Origin: Catenulispora pinisilvae | GTDB taxonomy: Bacteria > Actinomycetota > Actinomycetes > Streptomycetales > Catenulisporaceae | Length of the DNA stretch: 54,566 nt | Direction of reading: 5' to 3' | Assembly: GCF_015356865.1 (NCBI RefSeq) | Contig: NZ_JAAFZA010000050.1 | Coordinates: 1 to 54,566 of the forward strand | Shown: one piece after another, positions 33,426-41,794 of the stretch | Layout of the letters: the number at the start of each line of letters is the position of its first letter | How positions within the stretch are numbered: the first letter of the stretch is position 1 | The notes under the pieces: model-generated | Databases searched by the model: none | The model's input: only the letters and a program-made list of their open reading frames with translations | What the model was told of the DNA's origin: nothing | Program-made: the position numbers and the translations under genes

Positions 33426-34730
33426 ATGCGAGATTTAAACCTGCCGCCCCGGCTGCCGCCGGCGTCGGGCCGGCCGGCCGGATCGGCGAGAATCGACGCC
33501 GTGGACACTCCGGCCGACTCCTCCGACGTGCGACGCCGCAATCTCGCGCTGGTGCTGCGGCACATCGCCGCCCACGGTCCGTGCGCACGCACCGAATTGG
33601 CAGCGGCGACCGGCCTGGTGTCGGCCTCGATCACCGCGTTGGCCGCGGAACTGATCGGCAGCGGTCTGGTGCGCGAGGCCGGCCTGGCGTCCTCCGGCAG
33701 CCGCGGCCGGCCGCGCAAGCTGCTGGAACTGCGCGCGGGCCGGGTGCAGACCGTCGCGGTCGAGGTGATGCCGGACCGGCTCGCCGGTGCGGTCTGCGAC
33801 CTCAGCGGCACGGTCACGTGGCGCGGGGAGCGCGTGCTCGCCGCGCCAGGTGACCCGCGGCCGGTGGCCGAGCAGATCGCCGGGCTCGTTCAAGAGGCCC
33901 TGGAGGCGACCGCGACGCCAGGGCGCACTCAGGTGCACACTGCCCGCCTAGTGCTCGCCGTTCCGGGCGCGGTGATCGAGGACGACCTGATCGCCGACTC
34001 GATCCTGCTCGGCTGGCGCCGCATCGACCTCGCCGCACTGGTGCGCGCCGCGCTGCCGGCCGGCTCGTGCCCGGTGAGCGTGGTCAACGAGGCGAACATG
34101 GCTGCGTTCGCCGAGTACCACGCGTTGGCGAGCCGCACCGGTACGGCACCGCGTGCCTTCGCCTACCTGCGCGTCGGCCCCGGCATAGGCGGAGGCCTGG
34201 TGGTGGACGGGCAGATCCAGACCGGCGGGCACGGCATGGCGGGGGAGTTCGGCCACATCCCTGTCGCCTTCGACGGACCGGCGTGCAAATGCGGCGACCA
34301 CGGCTGCCTGGTCACCTACCTTGGCCTCGAAGCCCTGATGCGCGCGGCCGGCCTCGACCCGGACCTCCACGATCAGGACCCTGAGCGGGCCCGGGCCGAC
34401 TTCGACCGCCGGCTACGAGCCGGAGATCCCGGCCCGGCGCGCGCGCTCGAAGCCGGCGCCCGTGCTCTGGCGACCGCGTTGACCGCCGTCTCCCGCGTCG
34501 CCGATCCGGAACAGGTGGTTCTCGGAGGGCACCTGGCGGCTTGGTCGGACTGGCTCGTGCCCACGGTCCTGCGCCACTTCGCCGGCCGCCGCGCCATCAC
34601 CCCGACGGACGAGCCGGTGCTGAGCACCGAGCTGCTCGGCCGGCACGCGACGATCGTCGGCGCCCTGCGCCATGGCTGCGAGACCGTCTTCAACGACCCG
34701 GCGAGCGTGCCATCGCTCACAAGGCCCTGA
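33426..34730 (+). CDS. ROK family transcriptional regulator
   Basis: A 434-aa protein with an N-terminal winged helix (VRRRNLALVLRHI, TELAAATGLVSASITALAAEL in part) and a C-terminal ROK domain. The zinc-type motif CKCGDHGCLVTY and GHGMAGEFGH are present. The kinase Asp is replaced (VVNEANMAA) and the Glu after GCL is Val, as expected of a regulator and not a sugar kinase. The start may be ATG 33426 with almost no ribosome binding site, or GTG at 33501. It lies next to a convergent GH2 gene, so it may sense the sugar that enzyme releases. Confidence 0.85.
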   Translation: MRDLNLPPRLPPASGRPAGSARIDAVDTPADSSDVRRRNLALVLRHIAAHGPCARTELAAATGLVSASITALAAELIGSGLVREAGLASSGSRGRPRKLLELRAGRVQTVAVEVMPDRLAGAVCDLSGTVTWRGERVLAAPGDPRPVAEQIAGLVQEALEATATPGRTQVHTARLVLAVPGAVIEDDLIADSILLGWRRIDLAALVRAALPAGSCPVSVVNEANMAAFAEYHALASRTGTAPRAFAYLRVGPGIGGGLVVDGQIQTGGHGMAGEFGHIPVAFDGPACKCGDHGCLVTYLGLEALMRAAGLDPDLHDQDPERARADFDRRLRAGDPGPARALEAGARALATALTAVSRVADPEQVVLGGHLAAWSDWLVPTVLRHFAGRRAITPTDEPVLSTELLGRHATIVGALRHGCETVFNDPASVPSLTRP

Positions 34731-34771
34731 TTCGTGGACGGAGTCGCCGTGGGGAGATGGTGCCTGCGCGG

Positions 34772-37700
34772 TCAGCTCGTTGTGATGGGCACGTTGTAGC
34801 CCTCGACGACGAGTCGCGGGGCCACCTCGGCAGTGGTCTGCCAGGACATCGTGACCTCGCGTGATTCGCCGGGCAGCAGCCAGAAATAGTTGTCCGAGTA
34901 GCGGGTGGGCAGAACGCGGTCGCCGGTGTTCTCGTCGCGCAGCGAGAGCCGAAGCATCGCGGCCACGGTCGGGCCGGAGTTGCGCAGCGTCGCGGTGAGC
35001 GTGTCGTTCGTGCCGTGGCCGCTGGTCGTCACCGTCACGCGAGTGGGCGCCAGTTGGTTGAGCGCCTGCATGTCGGTGTCGGCGTGGTAACGCCAATAGG
35101 TGTTCTCCGACAGCAGTTCGCCCGAGTCGTTCGTCAGTTGGAGACGGAGCAGGTGTAGCGCGGGCAGCGAGTCGTCGAACGCGACGGTGAACGCGGGAGT
35201 GGACGACGACGCCGCGATCTCAAGGGTCTGCTTGGTCGCTGTGCCCAGCGTCGTGCCGTCTAGCTTGTAGAGCTGCGCGGTGACGGTGAGCGCGTCGCGG
35301 GCGGTGGGCGTGTGGTTGACGGCGAGGACCGACCAGTCGGCCAGGCTGGCCTGTACGTGCAGCGCTTCGCATCCCTTGCGGGCGCCGTAGTAGCTGCCGT
35401 TGACATCGAGGTCGTAGTCATATGTCTGCCAGACCGTGCTGTGCCAGGCCGGGTTGGACATCCACAGCAGGACGCCGGTGGCGTTGTGCCACAGACGGGA
35501 GTTCCAGGCCTCGAAGATCGCCCGCATGCTCTCGTAGTTGACGAACTGTGCCTTGCGGCAGAAGTCCTCAAGGCTGTCGGACGTGCCGAGGCGCGCCTGG
35601 ATCGCGGCCTGGTAGGTCTGCGGCGCCTGGTTGCCCTGGCTGGACCAGTCGTGCAGGTACCACGGCGCGCCGATCGGCCAGCCGGGGTCGTCCGAGCCGA
35701 CCAGATTGCGCATGCTCTCCACGACCGGGACCGTGGGAAGCCCGATCTCGCTGTGGAACCCGATGCTGCCGCCGGTGGCGTCGCCGGTGAAGTAGCCGGT
35801 CGGATCGAGCCAGTGGTACGGCCCGTCCCCGGTGATGACGCCGGTGTTGGAGTCCGGCTGGTACAGCAGGTCCGTCTCGGCGGCCACCAATGCGGCGATG
35901 TCGGAGGCGATGTCGGCGGGCGGATCACCCTCGTTGCAGCCGAACCAGACCACGATGCAGGGATGCGTGCGGTATCGCAGAACCGTGTCACGCGCCGCCG
36001 CGATGTAGGCGGCGGCGTCCGGCGGGTCCTCCGAGAAGCCGTCCCAGAACTCGTTCCACACCAGCAGGCCGCACTCGTCGGCCGCGGCGAAGAACTCCTC
36101 GCGGTGGCAGGTGCCGATCCAGTTGCGGACCATGGTGAAGTTCATGTCGCGCTGGAGGGCCATCAGCGAGTTCATCCGGTCGGGCGACACCCGGCGCAGC
36201 AGCTCGTCCCAGCCCCAGCTGCCGCCCCGGCAGAACACCGGCACGCCGTTGACGATGATCTTCAGTGGAGTTGGCGTGTTGTCGACCGCGAGCACGTCGG
36301 TCCAGTTCGAGGCGTCGTTCGAGGTCTGGATCGCGTAGGTCGCGGCGTAGGCCTGCTCCCACACGATGACGACCTGGTCGAACGGCACGGCGGATCCCAG
36401 GTCGACCTGGATCCACTGGTCGTCCTCGTAGGCGGAGGACCAGCGGGTGTTCGGATCGCCGTCGACAGCGTTCTGCGGCCCGTCGCTGGAGTTGTCGACC
36501 GAGGAAGCGGTGGCCGTCTTGTTCAGCGCGAGATCCGTGCCGGGCGCGGAGGAGTCGTACACGGACAGCTGCCACATCGAGTCGCCCCAGCTGGTGGCGC
36601 GGGTGCCGCACTGGATCCGGAGGTAGCGCGCCGTCCGCGCTGGGAAGTTCTCGGTCTGCGTCGCGCGGTCTTGCGAGTTGATGACGATCGGGACGTTCGC
36701 GACGTAGTCGAACTGCCGGATGCCGAAGCGAAGTGTGCGCCGGTCGCTCTCGGCGGCGCCGACCGCGGTGGTCAGCGTGAGCTCGTGCAGGAACGGAACG
36801 CCGTAGCCGTTCGGCCACCAGAGTTTCGGCTCGCTGATCCGCAGTGCGCCGTACGCCGACGGCGCGAAGACTACGTCGGCCTCCTTCCCCGCGGCCACGG
36901 TGACGGTGTCGGTGAGCCGCACGTCGTCGAACGCCGCCGTCACGGTGACCGTCACGGCGCCGGCGCCGGCATTCCGGACCGGCACGGTGATCGTCACCTC
37001 GGCCACGTCGGTGCTCGGCAGGTTCGGCAGCGTGGTGCTCACACGCGGATCGCCGATGACCGCGTCGCCGGTTGAGCGCAGCCGCACGTGGTTCCAGATC
37101 CCCGCGCCGCGGTCGCGTACCGCGGGCATCCAGTCCCAGCCGGAGGCCGCGAGGTAGGTCGGGGAGTTCAGGTAGAGCATGTCGGAGTTGACGAACGACT
37201 CGCCGTCCGGGCCCTTGTCACCCGGGCTGCCGGGCTGGGGGATCGGAGTGACCCGGAGGGCGAGCGCCTGTTCGCCTGCGCGGTGCAGCACGTTCGTGAC
37301 GTCGTACACGCCGCGGGTGAAAGCATTGGCGACCTGGCCGACCCGCGTGCCGTTGAGCCAGACCTCGGCCTGGTCGTCGACCCCGTCGAACTCCAGCCAG
37401 AGGTGTCGGCCCGGGCCCGCGTCCAGCCCGCGTGGCAGCTCGAAGGCGCGCCGGTACCACCAGGCGTGCCGGGACAGGGCCTCGGGAATCGCCAGGTTGT
37501 TCATGCCGTACGCGGGATCGGGCAGGTGGCCCTGTTCCACCAGCGAGCCCAGCACCGTGCCCGGTACGGTCGCCGGAAGCCAGTCGCCGGTGTCAGTGCC
37601 GGCGCTTGAGAGCGTGGCGCCGCTTGAACTCGGCGCCCAGTCGTCGAGCGTGAGATTCCAGCCCGACTCGATCGGCACCGTGCCGTCGGCGGCCACCGTC

Positions 37701-38413
37701 AGCGGCGGAGCCGGCCGCCGGTTCGGGCCCCAGCTGCTCCAGCCGTGCGCCGGCGGTCGCGCCTGGCGACAGGTTCCGTACACCTCGAAGCCGTTGAGGC
37801 CCAGCGGGTTCGTGTTCGAATTCTGCGTCGCGCTCAGCCGTACCCAGCGCGCCGTGACCGGCCGCGGCAGTGTCACGGTCGTGACTCCGCCGGCTCCCGA
37901 GGCCGTCTGGTAGGCCGTGGCCCACGCCGAGCCGTCGGCGGACACGTCGATCGTGAACGCCACGGCACAGCTGGACATGATCTCCTCGCCGGTCGTGTTC
38001 GCGTACGGATTCCCGCCGCCGGCCGGGACGAAAGGCGGGGTGTCGGCGTCCGCCTCGAACGTCAGGATGATCGACTGGATCGCGCAGGGGGCCTGCAAAT
38101 CCACTGCGATCCACTGCGGATCGCCCGTCGCGGCGCGCCATCCGGTGCCCTTGACGCCGGTTTCGGCGAGCCGGTCGACGGCGAAGGCCGCGGGCGTCGC
38201 CGCGTACGCCGTCGAGGACGCCGATACCGGTCGGTACTGGGCCAGATCGGTGACTTCGTTCGCGGCCGTACCGGCGGCGCCGCCCGCCGGCGACGGCTCG
38301 GCCGCGAACGCGCGGGCGGCGGGCAGCGTCGCGCTCACCCCGAAGCCGCCGAGCAGCGTGGCACCGGAGGCCAGCAAGCTGCGCCGCGAGACCGACAGGT
38401 GGTCCTCAGTCAT
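34772..38413 (-). CDS. secreted GH2 glycosidase with discoidin-like domains (exo-glucosaminidase/mannosidase type)
   Basis: A 1213-aa exported enzyme. A Tat-type signal (SRRSLLASGATLLGG) leads into a discoidin (F5/8C-like) domain at roughly 55-215. The GH2 sugar-binding sandwich (about 245-450) and an Ig-like domain follow. A second discoidin-like insertion (about 570-715) precedes the TIM barrel (about 720-1020). The acid/base Glu is in WFGCNEGD and the nucleophile Glu in GFHSEIGLP. NGVPVFCRGGSWGWDELL marks the barrel entry, as in exo-beta-glucosaminidase relatives. The ATG at 38413 is used; GTG 38422 is an alternative. The probable substrate is a chitosan- or mannan-like glycan; this is inferred. 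Confidence 0.86.
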   Translation of the reverse strand: MTEDHLSVSRRSLLASGATLLGGFGVSATLPAARAFAAEPSPAGGAAGTAANEVTDLAQYRPVSASSTAYAATPAAFAVDRLAETGVKGTGWRAATGDPQWIAVDLQAPCAIQSIILTFEADADTPPFVPAGGGNPYANTTGEEIMSSCAVAFTIDVSADGSAWATAYQTASGAGGVTTVTLPRPVTARWVRLSATQNSNTNPLGLNGFEVYGTCRQARPPAHGWSSWGPNRRPAPPLTVAADGTVPIESGWNLTLDDWAPSSSGATLSSAGTDTGDWLPATVPGTVLGSLVEQGHLPDPAYGMNNLAIPEALSRHAWWYRRAFELPRGLDAGPGRHLWLEFDGVDDQAEVWLNGTRVGQVANAFTRGVYDVTNVLHRAGEQALALRVTPIPQPGSPGDKGPDGESFVNSDMLYLNSPTYLAASGWDWMPAVRDRGAGIWNHVRLRSTGDAVIGDPRVSTTLPNLPSTDVAEVTITVPVRNAGAGAVTVTVTAAFDDVRLTDTVTVAAGKEADVVFAPSAYGALRISEPKLWWPNGYGVPFLHELTLTTAVGAAESDRRTLRFGIRQFDYVANVPIVINSQDRATQTENFPARTARYLRIQCGTRATSWGDSMWQLSVYDSSAPGTDLALNKTATASSVDNSSDGPQNAVDGDPNTRWSSAYEDDQWIQVDLGSAVPFDQVVIVWEQAYAATYAIQTSNDASNWTDVLAVDNTPTPLKIIVNGVPVFCRGGSWGWDELLRRVSPDRMNSLMALQRDMNFTMVRNWIGTCHREEFFAAADECGLLVWNEFWDGFSEDPPDAAAYIAAARDTVLRYRTHPCIVVWFGCNEGDPPADIASDIAALVAAETDLLYQPDSNTGVITGDGPYHWLDPTGYFTGDATGGSIGFHSEIGLPTVPVVESMRNLVGSDDPGWPIGAPWYLHDWSSQGNQAPQTYQAAIQARLGTSDSLEDFCRKAQFVNYESMRAIFEAWNSRLWHNATGVLLWMSNPAWHSTVWQTYDYDLDVNGSYYGARKGCEALHVQASLADWSVLAVNHTPTARDALTVTAQLYKLDGTTLGTATKQTLEIAASSSTPAFTVAFDDSLPALHLLRLQLTNDSGELLSENTYWRYHADTDMQALNQLAPTRVTVTTSGHGTNDTLTATLRNSGPTVAAMLRLSLRDENTGDRVLPTRYSDNYFWLLPGESREVTMSWQTTAEVAPRLVVEGYNVPITTS

Positions 38414-38531
38414 CGACAACACGTCCTGGAGTTTGGTGGAAAGACGCCATCGGACGCGAGCGCCACGCGGGCCGTGGCTGTGGCCATGGCCGTGGACGCC
38501 TTCGCCGATGACAAGGTCGCCATTGGACCAT

Positions 38532-38545
38532 CGGGATCAATCCCG
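38532..38545. promoter_or_regulatory. 14-bp palindrome upstream of the GH2 gene
   Basis: CGGGAT-CA-ATCCCG is a perfect inverted repeat about 120 bp ahead of the glycosidase start. It could bind a sugar-responsive regulator such as the nearby ROK protein. It partly overlaps a degenerate TCCCG arm of the neighbouring operator pair. Confidence 0.4.
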
Positions 38546-38576
38546 CTGTTGTCAAGGCTTGTCCTGTGGTGCAGGA
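38541..38576. promoter_or_regulatory. TCCTG-N5-CAGGA operator pair, locus A1
   Basis: TCCTG-TGGTG-CAGGA (38562-38576) is a perfect copy. A degenerate copy starting TCCCG lies at 38541-38555, exactly 21 bp before. The pair sits between the GH2 and P450 genes and 105 bp (five times 21) ahead of the next pair. Confidence 0.65.
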
Positions 38577-38614
38577 CTTTGATTACTCCGTGGCGCGCGC
38601 AGCTGTGGCGTGCG

Positions 38615-38643
38615 TTGACACTACCTCGCCCGAGACTTAGCCT
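38615..38643 (+). promoter_or_regulatory. possible sigma-70-type promoter of the first P450
   Basis: TTGACA at 38615-38620 is followed after 17 bp by TAGCCT at 38638-38643. The operator pair at 38646-38681 lies immediately downstream, which is a repressing position. Confidence 0.5.
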
Positions 38644-38645
38644 AG

Positions 38646-38681
38646 TCTCGTTATACCGGACTGCTGACCTGATATACAGGA
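38646..38681. promoter_or_regulatory. TCCTG-N5-CAGGA operator pair, locus A2 (P450 promoter)
   Basis: ACCTG-ATATA-CAGGA at 38667-38681 differs from the consensus by one base. TCTCG-TTATA-CCGGA at 38646-38660 is its partner at 21 bp. The pair lies between the presumed promoter and the P450 start. Confidence 0.7.
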
Positions 38682-38697
38682 CATGGAGGGCGGACCG

Positions 38698-39912
38698 TTG
38701 AGCACCGCCGAACAGGGCGCCGCCGCCGACGCGGTCGCGGCGTTCGACCCGATGAGCTTGGCCGACCATCACCACGCGGAGCAGCGGCTGACCGAGGTGC
38801 GGGCCTGCTGCCCGGTCTCCCAGCCGCACCCGCGCATGCACTTCCTCGCCGCGTATGCCGACGTCGAGCAGGTCCTCGTCGACAACACCCGCTTCTCGGC
38901 GCGCAGCAACTTCCGTCTCGACGCCACCGAGGGGGCGCGGCCTTTCCGCACCGGCAGTGGTGCGCTGCCCAGCAGCGATCCGCCGGCGCACACCGCGTTG
39001 CGGCTCCGGCTGCGCCGCTGGTTCGCCCCCCGCGCGTTGCGCCGGCTCCAGCCCCGGGTCGAGGAGCTGGCCCGCGCGGCGGTGGCCGATCTGCCGATCG
39101 GCGTCGACTTCAACCTGATCACGGTGAGCAAGGGGCTCGCCGCTCAGGTCGTCTACGCTCTCATCGGTCTGCCGGAGCAGGACTGGTCCCAGTTGCAGGC
39201 ATGGAGCGACGCCCTGCATGAGACGTTGCCCGCGCCGCTGAACGGAACGCCGGAATACCAGGCCATGATGGCGCGCCTTCAGGCCCTCATCGAGGCCCGC
39301 CGGCGCCGGGACGTGCCACCGGACGAGTCGGTGATCTCCGGGTTGGCCGAGGCCGTCGAGGCCGGTGATCTGTCGGCGGCCGAGGCCGTCATCCACGTGT
39401 GGCAGCTGATCCAGGCCGGCACCGAGACCACCAGCAGCCTGATCGCGAACCTGCTCCACACCCTGTTGTCCGACCGCGACCGGTGGCGGCTGCTCCAGCA
39501 CCGGCCCGAGCTCGTCGAGGCGGCGATCGAGGAGTCCCTCCGGCGTGACGCGCCGATCCAGTACGTGATGCGCACGCCTTATGAGCCGACCGCTGTGAGC
39601 GGATGCCCCATCGACGTCGACGAGCAGATCGTGATCGGGCTCCAGTCAGCGAACTGGGACCGGGAGGTCTGGGGCGCGGACGCGCTGGAATTCGACATCG
39701 AGCGCGACCGTTCGGCGGGCCACCTCGCCTTCGGCCGTGGGGCCCACGCCTGCTTGGGGGCCCCACTGGCCCGGATGGAAGCCGAGGCGTTCCTCAGCGA
39801 ACTGCTCCGGCGCCGTCCGGAGATCATGCTCGCCGACGGCTACGTCCATGAGCTCGCCCCCGAGCTCATGGTGCGTCGGCCCACGCACCTGCTGCTGCAC
39901 ATCCCGAACTGA
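38698..39912 (+). CDS. cytochrome P450 of the second catabolic region (1)
   Basis: A P450 of about 404 aa. The I-helix motif is IQAGTETTSS near residue 240, ExxR appears as ESLRR, and the haem loop is FGRGAHACLG with its cysteine near 355. I favour TTG at 38698 because GGAGGG lies seven bases upstream; the ATG at 38683 is possible but lacks a site. It belongs to the region under TCCTG-N5-CAGGA control and probably receives electrons from the ferredoxin and reductase at 47.5-48.9 kb. In such settings P450s often demethylate or hydroxylate aromatic acids; the substrate is not determined. Confidence 0.86.
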   Translation: MSTAEQGAAADAVAAFDPMSLADHHHAEQRLTEVRACCPVSQPHPRMHFLAAYADVEQVLVDNTRFSARSNFRLDATEGARPFRTGSGALPSSDPPAHTALRLRLRRWFAPRALRRLQPRVEELARAAVADLPIGVDFNLITVSKGLAAQVVYALIGLPEQDWSQLQAWSDALHETLPAPLNGTPEYQAMMARLQALIEARRRRDVPPDESVISGLAEAVEAGDLSAAEAVIHVWQLIQAGTETTSSLIANLLHTLLSDRDRWRLLQHRPELVEAAIEESLRRDAPIQYVMRTPYEPTAVSGCPIDVDEQIVIGLQSANWDREVWGADALEFDIERDRSAGHLAFGRGAHACLGAPLARMEAEAFLSELLRRRPEIMLADGYVHELAPELMVRRPTHLLLHIPN

Positions 39913-39933
39913 TCGGCGGGGCCGCACGCCGCC

Positions 39934-40020
39934 TCACGGCAGCAGGACCACCTTGCCGATCTGCCGATGATCGGCGAGGCCTTCATCGACTTCGTCATGT
40001 CGCTCTCCGCGCGCGTTGGA
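39934..40020 (-). pseudogene. 3' relic of a zinc-type (MDR) oxidoreductase
   Basis: The minus strand encodes VDEGLADHRQIGKVVLLP followed by a stop at 39934, which reads like the C-terminal end of an MDR alcohol dehydrogenase or quinone reductase. The frame continues only into the end of the MBL gene and no start or body exists. It lies directly behind a P450 gene; a similar relic lies behind the other P450 at 50.05 kb. Confidence 0.45.
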
Positions 40021-40021
40021 C

Positions 40022-40669
40022 TCACAGGGTGTGCGGCTCGGCGTGTTCCAGGATGACCACCTCGGTCTGCGCCGGTGTCAGGTCGCGCAGCAACTGGTAA
40101 TGCAGCTGCTGGTGGATCGAGGCCAGACCCGCCTGGTGGATCGGGATCGCGAAGCGCGGCGCGACGGCACGGACGTAGTCGATGCCTTCACCGATCTTCA
40201 TCCATGGTCCGCCGACCGGAACGAGGAGCACCTCGACGGCGGCTGACAACTGGTCCAGGGCGTCGCCGGGGTGCAGCACACGGCCGTTGATCAGGTAGCC
40301 GTTGTTGTCCGAGCCCGGCAGGTCTGGATGGATGCATGCGTGCCCCCCACTGCCGGTCACGGCGATCTCGACGCCGGCGATCACGAGTTCGTCACCCGGG
40401 ACGGCGGCGGTGGTGGCCAGTCCGGCGAGGGCGCCGCGAGCGCCCGGGCTGTGCACGATCGTCGCGTTCGGGTTGTGCGCGGCCAGGGCGCGCAGGCGGT
40501 CGGCGTCCAGGTGGTCGGGGTGGGCGTGGGTGAGAAGGATCAGGTCCAGGTCTCGGAGTTCCTCGAAGCCGGTGGAGTAGGTACCCGGATCGATCAGGAT
40601 CCGGGTCGCCGTCTGCGGTGCGGGGATCTCGACCAGCATGCAGGCGTGGCCGAAGTGTGTCAGTCGCAT
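40022..40669 (-). CDS. metallo-beta-lactamase-fold hydrolase (UlaG-like)
   Basis: A 215-aa MBL-fold protein. The metal motif is THAHPDHLD near residue 47, with later ligands probably in GGHACIHPD and HPGDAL. The N-terminus MRLTHFGHACMLVE is typical of the small UlaG/RNase Z-like group. It is the last gene of a minus-strand operon with the MDR dehydrogenase, the bicupin and others (46-40 kb). It may hydrolyse a lactone or thioester of the pathway. No signal peptide is seen, so it is cytosolic and not a resistance enzyme. Confidence 0.8.
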   Translation of the reverse strand: MRLTHFGHACMLVEIPAPQTATRILIDPGTYSTGFEELRDLDLILLTHAHPDHLDADRLRALAAHNPNATIVHSPGARGALAGLATTAAVPGDELVIAGVEIAVTGSGGHACIHPDLPGSDNNGYLINGRVLHPGDALDQLSAAVEVLLVPVGGPWMKIGEGIDYVRAVAPRFAIPIHQAGLASIHQQLHYQLLRDLTPAQTEVVILEHAEPHTL

Positions 40670-40693
40670 ACGTGTGCTGTTCCTTTGCTCGGA

Positions 40694-41794
40694 TCAGGGG
40701 TTGACTACTGCCATCCAGATCGGTTCGGTGCGGTTCTGCATGGCGTCGACGGCTTTCAGCGCGTCGGCGAGCGGGAACCGGTGGCTGATCAGCTCGTCGG
40801 CGGTGAGCACGCCGCTTCCCAGCATGCTCAGCACTTCCCGGGCGTCGTTGCGGGTGCAGGCGCGGGTGCCGACGAAACGCCAGCACCTGGCCATCATCGC
40901 GGCCGGCGGCAGCGAGAGCGGGGTCGAGTTGGATCCCATGTGGACCAGGGTGCCGCCGGTGGCCATCGCGCCCATGGCCTGCTCGGTGGTCGGCCCGCCG
41001 GGGACGTAGTCGATGACGGCGTGCGCGCCCTCGGGGGCCAGTTCGCGCAGCCGCCTGGTGAGCCCGCCGGTGGCCGACCAGTCGGCCGGCAGTTCGTCGA
41101 GGGCGACCACGCTGGTCGGGACGGACCCGGCGAGCCGCACGACCGCGCGGGTGCGGTCGCCGTCGCGGCCGACGACGATCAGGTTGGCGATGCCGTGGGC
41201 CGCGGCGAGTTTGATGGTCGCGGTGCCCATGGTGCCGGTCGCGGCGGTGACGATCACCGTGGCGGCCGATGGCAGGTCCGCGCATTTCAGCGCTCGTACG
41301 GCGTTGGCCACATCGTGCACCTTGGCGGCGACGTCGAACCCGACGCCGTCGGGCAGGCGGTCGATCAGCCAGTGCGGTACCCGCACGTACTCCGCGAGCC
41401 CGCCGTCGTGGTACTCGTCGTAGAGCGGCGTCACCTGGTTGCCGAACGCCGCGTGGCCGAGCATGGCCTGCTGCGCGCACATCATGTCGCGGTCGCTGCG
41501 GCAGTAGACACAGTCGCGGCAGTTGAGGTTCGGATGCACCCGGACCCGGTCGCCGACCGAGACGTCGCTGACGCGCTCGCCGACGGCCCAGACTGTGCCG
41601 GCGGCCTCGTGGCCGACGGTCGTGGGCAGATGCTTGAAAGAGCCCTTCTCCAGCAGCCGCATCATGCCCGGTGCCAGGCCCGCCGCCGCGACCTGGACCA
41701 CCACGTCGTGCGGGCCCGGCTGCGGAACCGGGATGCGCTCCAGGGTCAGTGTGTTCGAGCCCCGGTGTGCTCGGACTGCGAGCATCGTCGTCAT
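40694..41794 (-). CDS. MDR-family dehydrogenase with structural zinc but no catalytic cysteine
   Basis: A 366-aa medium-chain dehydrogenase. Four cysteines for a structural zinc are present (CRDCVYCRSDRDMMC, about residues 93-107), and GHEAAGTV and the nucleotide loop VTAATGTMGTATIKLA are clear. The usual catalytic-zinc Cys after AAG is missing (AAAGLAPGMM) and no Cys occurs at the other position (VHDVANAVRAL). It may therefore act as a zinc-independent reductase, or use zinc differently. Its ATG overlaps the stop of the bicupin gene by 4 bp. Confidence 0.8.
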   Translation of the reverse strand: MTTMLAVRAHRGSNTLTLERIPVPQPGPHDVVVQVAAAGLAPGMMRLLEKGSFKHLPTTVGHEAAGTVWAVGERVSDVSVGDRVRVHPNLNCRDCVYCRSDRDMMCAQQAMLGHAAFGNQVTPLYDEYHDGGLAEYVRVPHWLIDRLPDGVGFDVAAKVHDVANAVRALKCADLPSAATVIVTAATGTMGTATIKLAAAHGIANLIVVGRDGDRTRAVVRLAGSVPTSVVALDELPADWSATGGLTRRLRELAPEGAHAVIDYVPGGPTTEQAMGAMATGGTLVHMGSNSTPLSLPPAAMMARCWRFVGTRACTRNDAREVLSMLGSGVLTADELISHRFPLADALKAVDAMQNRTEPIWMAVVNP

